Positions 50,861 through 60,379 of a DNA stretch of 64,000 nucleotides are shown piece by piece (position 1 is the stretch's first letter; every line of letters starts with the position of its first letter). Both the position numbers and the translations under genes were made by a program. The stretch lies in NCBI GenBank assembly GCA_019745415.1, contig JAIETF010000009.1, forward strand, positions 1-64,000, read 5' to 3'. The DNA is from Candidatus Obscuribacterales bacterium (GTDB lineage: Bacteria; Cyanobacteriota; Vampirovibrionia; Obscuribacterales; Obscuribacteraceae). The notes below the pieces were generated by a model. That model was not told the DNA's origin. It did no database searches and saw only the letters and a program-made list of their open reading frames with translations.

Positions 50861-51593
50861 TGATTGAACCTCTAACAGCCCCAGCACCCAGGCGCGACTC
50901 GCGGAACATTCTCAGTGCCTCTACATATAGACTGCCGCCTAAGCTGAGACTGGTCATAGATTTGCCGCCATGCCTCTTGGTGTGAGCCACCGGCACAGAC
51001 AAAACCTCATACCCTGCTTCTTTGCAGACAATATTGAACTCTAGATCGATCATAAAGCCTTCCTCTTTAAGTTCAAGAAGGCGATGAAACTTGCGAGGAA
51101 AAACTTTCGGGTTACCATTCACGTCGCGAGTGCTGAGTCCAAAGAGCAGTCTACATTCAAGGTTATAGACCCAAGAGGCGATGCTGCGCAAGAAATTATC
51201 ATGACCGCTTCTTACTGCTTGGACGACCTTATCAGGATTTTGTAGGCCGCGCTCGACAAAACCAGCAAGCACTTCGCTCGCCACCCTGGCTGAACTTGAA
51301 TAACAAAGAAGCTCTCCGCGGGCTTTGGACAAGCCAAACTGCACGGCAGCCCCCCAACCGGTGCGGGGAGATACCAGAGAAACCACCTGAACTCGGCCCT
51401 GATATTCCTGGGCAAGCGCTTCGCAAACAGCAACACTCGAATCAGTGGAACCGTTTTCCACCAAAATTATTTCCAACCGTGGTACAATTTTGGACTCGAG
51501 GACAATTATATGATTCTCGACCACAGACCTGATGTGGTCAGCCTGATTGCGTACAGGCAAGACTATCGATACCTTGGGATTTCCTTCAGACAT
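50850..51593 (-). CDS. GT2-family protein lacking the DxD motif
   Basis: 247 residues from ATG 51593; an ATG at 51647 would add 18 hydrophobic residues. The start KVSIVLPVRNQ, LVENGSTDSS and TGWGAAVQFGL are GT2 features. At the metal-binding position, however, the sequence is LLCYSSSARVASE (residues 96-107) with no aspartates, so catalysis must be metal-independent or lost. The acceptor-side DVNGNPKVFPRK and a C-terminal RHGGKSM remain. It sits upstream of the N-methyltransferase gene and overlaps it. Confidence 0.72.
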   Translation of the reverse strand: MSEGNPKVSIVLPVRNQADHIRSVVENHIIVLESKIVPRLEIILVENGSTDSSVAVCEALAQEYQGRVQVVSLVSPRTGWGAAVQFGLSKARGELLCYSSSARVASEVLAGFVERGLQNPDKVVQAVRSGHDNFLRSIASWVYNLECRLLFGLSTRDVNGNPKVFPRKFHRLLELKEEGFMIDLEFNIVCKEAGYEVLSVPVAHTKRHGGKSMTSLSLGGSLYVEALRMFRESRLGAGAVRGSINES

Positions 51594-52131
51594 TAAATTG
51601 AAAAACCATGTTTTCGCCAAATAAAACATTGAAAATCGAGGCAGCATCGCATCGAATCAATTAACAAGTGTAGTGCGCAACTGTGATTCTGTCCCAGAAA
51701 GAATATTATTACTTACTAATATGCTCACAGAGCAAATCTGATTTGTCCCGAAAAACAATGCAGGTATTCTTCGCATAAAGCAACTCCGAAAATCGAGACT
51801 TGAATTCAGCTGCAGTCAAGCTTCGTTGTTTGCTTCTTTAGCAGCTTGCCGGCAAGGCAAAAAAGAGACATTGAAATTACCGCACTTTCACGTGTCTTGA
51901 AAGGCACCGAACAGCCCATCATGCTATAGTTGCCAACGGTTGGTCAGCACAAAAGACGACTCATTTGAGTACAGTCTGCAAAGCAATTCCTCGTGATGCA
52001 GTTTCTCTGCCTTGCCAAAGGTTAATTGCAGGTCGATAAATAGAGATGGTAGCGATCTTCCGGTTTGTCTTTTGCTGCGCCATTCCATTTTGTTTGCCGG
52101 TACCGAGATTATAGGTTGCGATATTCTCTTC
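51594..52131. promoter_or_regulatory. 538-bp divergent intergenic region with palindromes
   Basis: No gene is supported here. It is AT-richer than its neighbours. TTGCCGGCAA (51846-51855) is a perfect 10-bp palindrome. An extended -10-like TGCTATAGT (51922-51930) on the plus strand is followed at once by CCAAC-G-GTTGG (51933-51943), well placed for an operator over the start point, about 190 bp upstream of wecE. No good -35 was found. The minus-strand side should hold the GT2 operon promoter. Confidence 0.35.
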
Positions 52132-53328
52132 ATGAAACGAAGAGCCACTTTAGAAGAAATAGCAATAGAAGACTTGAATGGGGATCAAACTATCCCGTTT
52201 AATCGCGTTTACCTCACCGGAAAAGAACAAGAGTATTTTACGGACGTTCTCAAACAGAAAGAATTGGCCTGTAACGGTAGATACACACACAAGGTACAAG
52301 ACTGGCTCAAAGGGCGGCTTGGAACTAACGGAGCTTTTCTCACCGGCGCCGGCACCCTCGCCCTCGAGATGGCAGCACTTTTGCTCGACTTAGCGCCCGG
52401 TGATGAAGTAATCATGCCCTCCTTTACTTTCGTCACCACCGCCTCCGCCTTTGTCAGAGCCGGCGCCACCCCGGTTTTTGTCGATATCAAAGCAGACACC
52501 ATGAACATTGATTTGGCTCAAGTAGAAAAAGCAATTTCAGCTAAGACTAAAGCGATTGTGCCCGTGCACTACGCCGGCGTCGGCTGCGATATGGACCAGC
52601 TGAAAAACCTAGCCAAGAAACACTCTATTGCCCTGGTTGAAGATGCGGCCCACGGCATCTTAGCCACTTATAAAGATCAATACCTTGGCACCATTGGCGA
52701 TATCGGAATCTTGAGCTTTCACGAAACCAAAAACGTGGTAGGCGGCGAAGCCGGAGCCTTGCTCATCAACAATGAAAAGTATCTGACAAAGGCCAGACAA
52801 CTTTGGCATAAAGGTACAAACAAGCACGATATGGAATTGGGACTCGTGGGCAGATACACTTGGACCGAGCTAGGCTCAGCCTTTGCCGCCAGCGAGATTA
52901 CCGCTTCCGTAGTCTGGGCCCAGATTGAAAAAGCGACTGAAATAGTGGAGATGCGCAAAGCCGCCTGGCAAAGATACTATGAAATGCTCACTCCACTCGC
53001 CCAAACAGGACACATAGCGCTCCCCCATGTGCCACAAGATTGCGTCCAAAACGGCCATATCTTTTACTTTCTCACCCAATCGAAAACAATTCGAGATGAA
53101 CTCATCCAGCACCTAAAGAAAGACAAGATCGAAAGCGTCTTTCACTATATTCCGCTCCATAGTTCGCCTGCCGGACTGAAGTACGGTAAAAGCGCAGGCG
53201 ACCTTCGCACCACCGACAGTGCCAGCGAAAGATTGTTGCGTCTGCCTCTCTGGGCAGATCTGAGTGTAGCTGTTCAAAAACGCATAATTGCATCAATTGA
53301 AAGATTCTATCAAGCAAAAGCGCAGTGA
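52132..53328 (+). CDS. wecE: dTDP-4-amino-4,6-dideoxygalactose transaminase (DegT family)
   Basis: 398 residues. Strong resemblance to E. coli WecE/RffA: DEVIMPSFTFVTTASAFV, FVDIKADTMNID, VPVHYAGVGCDMD, LVEDAAHG, FHETKN with the PLP lysine K200, YTWTELGS, and VFHYIPLHSSPAG. The enzyme makes dTDP-4-amino-4,6-dideoxygalactose from the 4-keto sugar. The start is ATG 52132; 40 open codons upstream are not conserved. It overlaps the WbqC gene by 4 bp. No dTDP-glucose synthesis genes are in the window. Confidence 0.9.
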   Translation: MKRRATLEEIAIEDLNGDQTIPFNRVYLTGKEQEYFTDVLKQKELACNGRYTHKVQDWLKGRLGTNGAFLTGAGTLALEMAALLLDLAPGDEVIMPSFTFVTTASAFVRAGATPVFVDIKADTMNIDLAQVEKAISAKTKAIVPVHYAGVGCDMDQLKNLAKKHSIALVEDAAHGILATYKDQYLGTIGDIGILSFHETKNVVGGEAGALLINNEKYLTKARQLWHKGTNKHDMELGLVGRYTWTELGSAFAASEITASVVWAQIEKATEIVEMRKAAWQRYYEMLTPLAQTGHIALPHVPQDCVQNGHIFYFLTQSKTIRDELIQHLKKDKIESVFHYIPLHSSPAGLKYGKSAGDLRTTDSASERLLRLPLWADLSVAVQKRIIASIERFYQAKAQ

Positions 53329-54020
53329 AGAAAGTTGCCATTCTGCAATCGAACTATATTCCCTGGAAGGGATATTTCAATCTAATCGCCGACGTTGATG
53401 AATTCGTCCTATTTGATGAAGTACAGTACACACGCCGAGACTGGCGCAACCGCAATAAAATAAAGACCAAAGGCGGCATAAAGTGGCTCACTATTCCAGT
53501 GCAATCAAAAGGGCTGTTTACCGACAAAATCAGTGAAATGAAGGTTGCAGAACCAAATTGGAGTCGAGAACACTTCAAGACGATTAGGCATGAATATGCC
53601 AAAGCAGCCTGCTTTGACGAATACGCTGCCTTTGTGGAGCGACTCTACACAGAAGCAGCCGAGCTAAACTTCCTCAGCCAGATCAATGCTTTATTTATCG
53701 AGAGCATTTGCAGCGAATTAGAAATAGTAACGCCAATCAGACAATCATGCCAATTCACCTTGCAAGACGGAAAATCAGAGCGCCTGCTCAGCATCTGCAA
53801 AGACTTGCATGCTGATGTCTATGTCTCGGGGCCGGCCGCCAAATCTTATTTAGACGAAAGCCTTTTTGCAGAACACAACATAAAAGTCGAATGGTACGAA
53901 TATGGCAACTATCCCGAATACAGTCAACTTCATCCGCCATTTGAACACGCCGTCAGCATTATAGACTTGCTTTTCAATACAGGCAGAGATGCTCGCAGCT
54001 ATTTACGCAGGCTTAATTGA
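53325..54020 (+). CDS. WbqC-like protein
   Basis: 231 residues. The start KKVAILQSNYIPWKGYFNLI, then DEFVLFDEVQYTRRDWRNRN and WLTIPV, define the WbqC family, found in O-antigen clusters beside amino-sugar transaminases; a role in modifying the sugar amino group is supposed in the literature but the reaction is not settled. GTG start overlaps the wecE stop (GTGA). Together they probably act on the same 4-amino sugar. Confidence 0.85.
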   Translation: MKKVAILQSNYIPWKGYFNLIADVDEFVLFDEVQYTRRDWRNRNKIKTKGGIKWLTIPVQSKGLFTDKISEMKVAEPNWSREHFKTIRHEYAKAACFDEYAAFVERLYTEAAELNFLSQINALFIESICSELEIVTPIRQSCQFTLQDGKSERLLSICKDLHADVYVSGPAAKSYLDESLFAEHNIKVEWYEYGNYPEYSQLHPPFEHAVSIIDLLFNTGRDARSYLRRLN

Positions 54021-54031
54021 AACCAAATTAC

Positions 54032-56359
54032 TTAGTCGCCCTTGCGCCGCAAGAAACCGACTCTTTCTATTTGCAAAACATTCTTGTCGCCATTGGGTGC
54101 AAACAAATATGCGGGCAAGACCTTGAAGCCGGTTATCTTATCCCCGGCTTTTAGATCTAACAATTTCAGTTCGAATGAATAACCATGCACAGCCTCGTCG
54201 GCTAAAAGAGGCACTAATAGAGACTCAAGCCTATTACCATTTAACAATAATTGGCAGCAGACTGCCCGCGGCTTTATCGAATTGTCGGCGGCTAATTCTA
54301 TATAGAAACGGTCAAACTGAGCCGGATCAATTACCAGATTAGACTTATATGTAAAACAAGCAAACTGTTTCTCCAACAAATAAAGCGAGCGCCCAAGGGG
54401 TTTAAGACCCTCAATATTGAAAATAGCAGGCAATTCAGGCTCATATCTCAGAGACCAGCAAAGATCTGATTTTTCAGGGCGCCGAAAAGAATCACTCAGG
54501 TCGGTATTTTCAGGCTTGCTTGGTTTAGATGCCAGTGCCGCGATGGTCTTCTCAAGCTCAAGTCGTGGATAAGAAAATACAGCAGTAAAACAGGGATGAG
54601 CTTCGGCACTCAGCTCTATGACGATAGACTTACCAAGATAATCATGCAGGTCTATTGAAATAGGTTGCGAATAGAGAGCAGGGTACCAAACCTTCTCCAA
54701 AAGCGGCGCGCTCTTATCACCAGCTTCATAAACAACCAGCTTAGCTGCGGGTCCATCGGCATATGTGCTCGAAAGGCCGGTGGAGACAAAGTCTAAATTA
54801 CTGACAAACCGGGCCGAGCTAGTATCAGAAGCAAGATCAATAGTCCAAAAGACTGCACTTTTGCCCTTAATAGCCAAATCGAGCTTCTCCGGAACATTCC
54901 ACTTGCACTCACGCCGGCCATCGACAAAAGCGCAATGTCCCTTGCTGGAAGCCGGCTCGAACTGCACATCGGCGAATAGAAATTCAGACTGCAAAGAAAC
55001 TTCTTGTTTGTTTGAAAAGGCTGCTAGACCTTTAGCAGCCAGCGGTCTAGCCAGGGTAGAGACACGATCAAACTCGCCTACGGTGTAACTAAACAAATTT
55101 TGCTCGGCATAAGTCGGGCACTGATAAAACCGACGCAAAGCCGCCTCAGAAGCTGGTGAATGCGATAAACGAAAGGCGTCCTTATCTTTGTAAGACAAAT
55201 TGGCAAGTATGAGCGGCAAGAGCGCCGCCACAGAAAATAAGCGCAAACAAAACCGCCCCCGCTGCTGGACGGGAGAATCGGTGCAGCTGAAGGCATGAAT
55301 CATCAGTGCATATAAGGCAAACCAAAACAATGCACTGTAAGTGCCATACCAGGGTGCAAGGCTTGTGCGAAATAATGAAACAGCAGCCAGATGGGCCAGA
55401 CCATAAACGGCCAGAGCCAAGCTGAAAGCCGGCACAGTTGAAAATCGCTTTGCGGCAATGTACTTATAAAGCAATAAAGCATAAAGCGCTAAACCCCCAG
55501 CTGCCAGCACAATGCCATAGATGCTGTCACCCGCTGGAAAGAGAGCCGGGCTAACCAAATTGCGCTTGTAAATGAGCGAAATGCTCTCCAAAAACAAAAC
55601 AAGATTAGGCTGGTGCGGACTCATTCCTTCCTTACTGAGATAGGGAGAGGAGAGCAAATAAAAAATAAATAGAAGAGACAAGGCGGCACCGAATCCTATT
55701 ATGCCGACAGTGCGCAGTCTATGCTTCGACTGCAGCGAAAGGGCGGCAATTAAATAAGTAAGCCAGGTAGCTAAGGCATCACAAGCATTGGTCATGGCTG
55801 ACAGAAAGCCGCAAAACAAAACCAGGACAAGCCCAAACTTGCTCTCCTGCCCGTATCGCAAAGCAAAAAGACCAAGACAATAAGCCAATAAGATTGTGCC
55901 GAAAGCTATGCTGGTCTCGTTGTATAAAAGAACTGTGACGGCTCCGGCCCCCAAAGAGCAAAAGGCAATCTGCCACAATAAAGTAGAGGAAGAAAGCTCT
56001 TGCCGATAATTTCTTTCAGTAAGCAAAAGAAATAAAAGAACAACTCGCAAAGCGGCCATCGCTAAGCCGAAATATAACTCTAAGGGCACGTTCCATTGCC
56101 AGAAACTGGCATTGAGCAGATGAACAGAAAGCGGCAACAAGAGACAATGACTGCTCATGCTGCAGTCAAACACAAGATTTCTAAAGTCATAGCCGGGTGA
56201 AAGTATGCGCATCATTCGCTCGACCAGCTCCACAAAGTCATTTGTTGGAACATTGGCCGAACTAGTCGAAATTAGATAAGCTTGAAAAAAAAGAGGCAGA
56301 AGGGCTACCGCCACCGCCAAGTGAAAAGCATTTATGCCGAACCCAAGTCTCTGCTTCAT
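54032..56359 (-). CDS. Large multi-pass membrane protein, GT-C-like, family not recognised
   Basis: 775 residues. About twelve helices cover the first 400 residues. Helix 1 (about 12-30) is followed by a loop with an acidic NDFVELVERM (D41, E44), reminiscent of GT-C enzymes. The C-terminal 350 residues are soluble and beta-rich, without recognised domains. It shares the overall plan of the proteins at 21355 and 24050. Converges on the WbqC gene (11-bp gap) and is downstream of a GtrB-like GT2 on the same strand (28-bp gap), its probable donor supplier. Confidence 0.6.
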   Translation of the reverse strand: MKQRLGFGINAFHLAVAVALLPLFFQAYLISTSSANVPTNDFVELVERMMRILSPGYDFRNLVFDCSMSSHCLLLPLSVHLLNASFWQWNVPLELYFGLAMAALRVVLLFLLLTERNYRQELSSSTLLWQIAFCSLGAGAVTVLLYNETSIAFGTILLAYCLGLFALRYGQESKFGLVLVLFCGFLSAMTNACDALATWLTYLIAALSLQSKHRLRTVGIIGFGAALSLLFIFYLLSSPYLSKEGMSPHQPNLVLFLESISLIYKRNLVSPALFPAGDSIYGIVLAAGGLALYALLLYKYIAAKRFSTVPAFSLALAVYGLAHLAAVSLFRTSLAPWYGTYSALFWFALYALMIHAFSCTDSPVQQRGRFCLRLFSVAALLPLILANLSYKDKDAFRLSHSPASEAALRRFYQCPTYAEQNLFSYTVGEFDRVSTLARPLAAKGLAAFSNKQEVSLQSEFLFADVQFEPASSKGHCAFVDGRRECKWNVPEKLDLAIKGKSAVFWTIDLASDTSSARFVSNLDFVSTGLSSTYADGPAAKLVVYEAGDKSAPLLEKVWYPALYSQPISIDLHDYLGKSIVIELSAEAHPCFTAVFSYPRLELEKTIAALASKPSKPENTDLSDSFRRPEKSDLCWSLRYEPELPAIFNIEGLKPLGRSLYLLEKQFACFTYKSNLVIDPAQFDRFYIELAADNSIKPRAVCCQLLLNGNRLESLLVPLLADEAVHGYSFELKLLDLKAGDKITGFKVLPAYLFAPNGDKNVLQIERVGFLRRKGD

Positions 56360-56387
56360 GGCGAGAGTCTAGCAAATTTAGGACAAA

Positions 56388-57350
56388 CTATAAAATTCTT
56401 CTGTCGCAAAAAGACTCCGGCTGGCATTCCAAATCATCTGCTGACTTGACCTCTTTAATGGCAAAAAGTGGTCGCCTGGCTGCTGAATACAAAAGCCTCG
56501 TATTGTATTCAAGTACACCGGCCATAAAGCATAACTGCACAGCCGAGAAAATCATGACTATGCCTGTTATACCGGCCAGGTCGCTGCTGAACCAGTTCAT
56601 AAGCCGTGCCAGCAAGAGAGCCAGCCCAATATTCACAAAGGCAAAGGCGGCAAGCAAAAGCCCTTTCACCATCACATTATCGATGGCCAGCACAAAGTCG
56701 CAGGCAACAGAAAAGAGCGCTTTGAGAGTATAAGTAGACTCACCTTCGGAGCGGGCCGAACGCTGTACTTGCACATATTGCACCGAACGAGTCAGAACAA
56801 AGAGCTGAGAATCAAGGCAGATAGAACGCCCGAACAGCTTACCAAGATAAGGTCTGAGCTCGCCCCTAAAACAACGAAAAGAAGTAGCCTTTGCGTAGTC
56901 TGAAATACCGGCCCAGCCGATGAATATTCTAATAAGGTAGGCGACCAAACCGCGAAGAATGCCGTGATTAGTATCGCGATAGATGCCGTAAGCCAGGTCG
57001 CAACCGGCATCGCAAGCCTCCAACAGACGCGGAATATCGTAAGGGTTATACTGCAAGTCATCGTCAATCGTTATGATAGTGCGCCCACGGCTTTGGCTGA
57101 TGCCGGCTAAAGTGGCGCTATGTTGCCCAAAGTTGCGCCACAAATCTATACCGACAACTCTTTGATCTCGCGATTGCTCAACACAGATAGCCTTCCAGGT
57201 GGCGTGTGCATCTGGACTACCGTCGTTAACCAGAATAATCTCAATGCCGCCCGGTAGATTCGCCGCTGCATCCAATATGGTGGTGACCAGCCTGGGCAGC
57301 TGTGCTCCAGACTTATAACAAGGGACCACTATAGAAATCGCGGGATTCAT
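56388..57350 (-). CDS. GT2 polyprenyl-phosphate glycosyltransferase (GtrB/DPM1-like), second copy
   Basis: 320 residues from ATG 57350 (TTG 57371 alternative). ISIVVPCYKSG, LVNDGSPD, WRNFGQHSATLAG, the metal site TIDDDLQYNP (D96-D98), GESTYTLKALF and two C-terminal helices (about 225-285) give the GtrB layout. It should load a sugar onto a polyprenyl phosphate for the adjacent GT-C-like protein encoded downstream. Divergent from the methyltransferase gene. Confidence 0.88.
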   Translation of the reverse strand: MNPAISIVVPCYKSGAQLPRLVTTILDAAANLPGGIEIILVNDGSPDAHATWKAICVEQSRDQRVVGIDLWRNFGQHSATLAGISQSRGRTIITIDDDLQYNPYDIPRLLEACDAGCDLAYGIYRDTNHGILRGLVAYLIRIFIGWAGISDYAKATSFRCFRGELRPYLGKLFGRSICLDSQLFVLTRSVQYVQVQRSARSEGESTYTLKALFSVACDFVLAIDNVMVKGLLLAAFAFVNIGLALLLARLMNWFSSDLAGITGIVMIFSAVQLCFMAGVLEYNTRLLYSAARRPLFAIKEVKSADDLECQPESFCDRRIL

Positions 57351-57468
57351 TCCCGGATAAAACCTTGCCAATGAGAGGGATTCCGCCTTGTATTATAGTG
57401 CTTTTCCCTTACACACCAAAGGGAAAATATTGCCTGAATTCGCAGACAACCGGGCTTTCAAGGAAAAT

Positions 57469-58086
57469 ATGTACCAAATCATTCAAAACTACTTTTCTGA
57501 AACACTCACCAAACACGGTGCAACCGCCAAAGGAGCAGACTGGAAGGACGATCACGCCCAGCAACTTCGCTTTGTTGAGCTGTCACGTATTCTAGACAAA
57601 GTAGGAAGCGACAACTTTCAAGTCACCGATTTCGGTTGCGGGACGGGCGCTTTCAGCGATTTTCTTGCCCAAAAGAGCTTCAATTTCAGCTATCTAGGCA
57701 TCGATTGCACAAGATTAATGATCGAAACCGCCCGAAAAATAAATAGCAATAAAGCTAACTGTCGCTTCGAAGAAGCTACCTCTTTGAGCAGCCAGACCGA
57801 CTTTACGGTCGTAAGCGGTACTTTCAACTACAAAGGTATGACTCCTTTTTCACAGTGGCAAGACTACGTTTTAGACACATTAGGGAATATTGACCGCTTT
57901 TCCACAAGAGGTTTCGCCTTTAATTTGCTAACCTCATACTCTGATGAAGACAAAATGCTGGACCATCTCTACTATCCTGAGCCAGCTTTCTATTTTGACT
58001 TCTGCAAAAGAAACTTCTCGAGGAATGTAGCTTTATTGCATGACTACGGCGCATACGAGTTCACCATACTTGTCAGAAAACAATAG
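57469..58086 (+). CDS. SAM-dependent methyltransferase
   Basis: 205 residues from ATG 57469, with AAGGA four bases upstream; a TTG at 57388 would add 27 unconserved residues. Motif I is VTDFGCGTGAFSDFL (about 52-66), then YLGIDCTRLMIETA. The rest has FNLLTSYSD and DFCKRNFS. Substrate not recognisable. Its end overlaps the start of the MFS-spermidine-synthase-like gene by 47 bp. Confidence 0.78.
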   Translation: MYQIIQNYFSETLTKHGATAKGADWKDDHAQQLRFVELSRILDKVGSDNFQVTDFGCGTGAFSDFLAQKSFNFSYLGIDCTRLMIETARKINSNKANCRFEEATSLSSQTDFTVVSGTFNYKGMTPFSQWQDYVLDTLGNIDRFSTRGFAFNLLTSYSDEDKMLDHLYYPEPAFYFDFCKRNFSRNVALLHDYGAYEFTILVRKQ

Positions 58087-60379
58087 AAACGGCACAAGCC
58101 ATAAGCAGTACAAGAGATTAGCTCTAGTCTTCTTTCTATCTGGCATGTCTTCTCTCTTGTATCAAGTGAGCTGGCAGCGCATTCTCACCATCGCTTACGG
58201 TGTCGGTAGCGTCTCAATAACACTAATTGTCACCATTTTCATGCTGGGTTTGGGCTTAGGAGCGCTTCTCGGCGGCGAATTGGCCAGCCGCTACTCAGAA
58301 AAATCTGGACGTCTCTACTTTACCTTCGAACTAATCCTCGGTTTATACGGACTGCTCAGCCTGCCCATACTGCAATTCCTCGGGCAAACCACAAGCGGTG
58401 CACCAATACATCTATACGGCTTACTAATTTCACTCTTCCTAGCTATCCCGACCATACTGATGGGGGCCACACTGCCTCTCTTGGTAGAAAGTGAAAGCCG
58501 CGAGGGGCGGGAGATAGGCGAGACTGTCGGTGAACTCTATTGCACCAATACTCTTGGCGCCTGCGCCGGTTCGCTCGTTTCGGCTTATTTTCTTATATCA
58601 ATTTGGGGTCTAGATACCGCCATCTATTGTGCCAGTGCTACAAACTTTATTCTCTCGGCGATTTTCTATCCCTTTCTGAAAAGGCAAGAAGCCCAGCTAA
58701 AGATGGGCATAGAGGCAAATGCCAATGACAGTACAATAGGCAATGCAAAAGACAACTCAAAAGACGGTTCAAAAGACGATTTAAGAGCAACCAAAGCCGC
58801 TTCTGCCGACTCACACCAAGCCTCGGCAATCTATTTGCTTGCTTTTGTATCCGGCTTTGTGGCAATCGGTTTAGAACTTTGTTGGTTTCGCACAATAGAA
58901 ATATTGGTCAAGTCATCGCCTTATGCCTTTGCCAGTGTGCTCGGGGTCTACTTATTCGGGCTGGCAGCCGGTGGCGGCTTTATTGGCAAGCATATAGACA
59001 AAGCTAAAAAGATTGGTCAAACCAAGCTCTATCTTTTGCTGCAATTAGGCTTAGCTCTATATGTGCTGGTTTCATATAGTTTGCTCAACACCCATCAACT
59101 GCACGCTCTCATGCGTCTTTCCGACATGCAAGAGCTTCATCCGTCCTTTAGCCTGGAAATCTTTCATACTCTCAAGAGTTTTGCAGAAGGTTGGTTTGCC
59201 TGGTTCGACATAGCTATCTGGCCTTCTTACTTTATGCTCTTGCCTACTTTCGCGATGGGAGCCAGCTTTCCGCTTTTGAGCAGTATCACAGCCGGCATCA
59301 GCAAGAGCGATGGCAAAACAGTCTCGCGGGCTTATTTCGTCAATGTCATGGGTAATGTTCTAGGTGGACTATGCACCGGTTTTCTGTTCTTCAACTTGCT
59401 TGGTACAGCATCTTCGGTCTTAGCTCTTTGTCTCATTCTCATCGCCGTTTTTGGTTTTGCCTATCTCAAGCATGTCGACTTCAAGCTGCGCTTTGGCACC
59501 AAGCATTTGCTCTTGCTTCTGCCCCTTTTGCTGCTTTTGCGCTACCCCAGCAATGAGAAGTTGATGAATCAAATGCACTATAAGCCAGACGGCGAATGCA
59601 CTACCTATTTGCAGGAAGGCAGCAGTTGCGTATCGATGGCCTACGAAAGAGACGGCTCGGTATGGCATTGGATCAATGGTCTCGCCCATGGTGGCAGACT
59701 GCCCCATATGTTCGGTTATTACAACCGCGCTCTTGAAGCTCTCAGTTTTGCCGGAAAAGAGAGAAATATTCTGGTAATTGGCTACGGTACAGGCTCGATT
59801 GTAGAAGCAGTTTTGCGCAGCCCCAAGGTTGAGAAGGTAACCGTTGTTGAGCTAAACCAAGAGGTTATGACCAATCTCAAAAAGATGGAGCAATTTCAGA
59901 AACTCTTGCAAGACAAACGAATCGAGCTAATAATCGACGACGGTAGACGTTACCTCTACCGCACCAAAGAGAAATTTGATGTAGTCCTCATGGACCCACT
60001 AAGGTCGAGCACCGCATACAGCAACAATATCTACTCTACCGAATTTTTCAAACTTGTTGCCGAGCATCTCAATGAGCAAGGAATTCTCATGGTTTGGCTC
60101 GACAATATGACAGTCATTCCAAAAACGATTGCCTCGCAGTTCAATCATGTGAAGCTATACAAGAGTTTCTGCCTGGCTTCGCCCGATGCGTTCTGCCCCA
60201 AAAGCCTACATGACCAGCGACACGCTGAACTGCTAAATAACTTCAGCCAAGAGGAAGTGAAAAAGATAGGTGCAGAGGAAGAGTTTCTCGGCGACGAAAA
60301 CCACATCAAGGAAAACTCAGCCTCTTTTGGCATAAACACCGACTTGAAGCCGGTAACCGAATATCATCTTTGGCACTGA
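58040..60379 (+). CDS. MFS-like membrane domain fused to spermidine-synthase-like domain
   Basis: 779 residues. About twelve to fourteen helices (RLALVFFLSGMSSLLYQVSWQRIL at the start, GLGLGALLGGELASR next) are interrupted near 215-255 by a charged Asn/Asp/Lys/Ser linker. The last 250 residues are a spermidine-synthase-type Rossmann domain: NILVIGYGTGSIVEAVL, VTVVELNQEV, IIDDGRRYLYR, DVVLMDPLRSS. This fused architecture is widespread but its substrate is unknown; polyamine synthesis is unproven. The ATG at 58040 is used; TTG 58070 is an alternative. Confidence 0.83.
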   Translation: MTTAHTSSPYLSENNRNGTSHKQYKRLALVFFLSGMSSLLYQVSWQRILTIAYGVGSVSITLIVTIFMLGLGLGALLGGELASRYSEKSGRLYFTFELILGLYGLLSLPILQFLGQTTSGAPIHLYGLLISLFLAIPTILMGATLPLLVESESREGREIGETVGELYCTNTLGACAGSLVSAYFLISIWGLDTAIYCASATNFILSAIFYPFLKRQEAQLKMGIEANANDSTIGNAKDNSKDGSKDDLRATKAASADSHQASAIYLLAFVSGFVAIGLELCWFRTIEILVKSSPYAFASVLGVYLFGLAAGGGFIGKHIDKAKKIGQTKLYLLLQLGLALYVLVSYSLLNTHQLHALMRLSDMQELHPSFSLEIFHTLKSFAEGWFAWFDIAIWPSYFMLLPTFAMGASFPLLSSITAGISKSDGKTVSRAYFVNVMGNVLGGLCTGFLFFNLLGTASSVLALCLILIAVFGFAYLKHVDFKLRFGTKHLLLLLPLLLLLRYPSNEKLMNQMHYKPDGECTTYLQEGSSCVSMAYERDGSVWHWINGLAHGGRLPHMFGYYNRALEALSFAGKERNILVIGYGTGSIVEAVLRSPKVEKVTVVELNQEVMTNLKKMEQFQKLLQDKRIELIIDDGRRYLYRTKEKFDVVLMDPLRSSTAYSNNIYSTEFFKLVAEHLNEQGILMVWLDNMTVIPKTIASQFNHVKLYKSFCLASPDAFCPKSLHDQRHAELLNNFSQEEVKKIGAEEEFLGDENHIKENSASFGINTDLKPVTEYHLWH

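Noticed and set aside
52012-52131. 40-residue N-terminal extension of WecE
   Set aside because: Not conserved with E. coli WecE, which starts close to the IPFN motif located 20 residues after ATG 52132.
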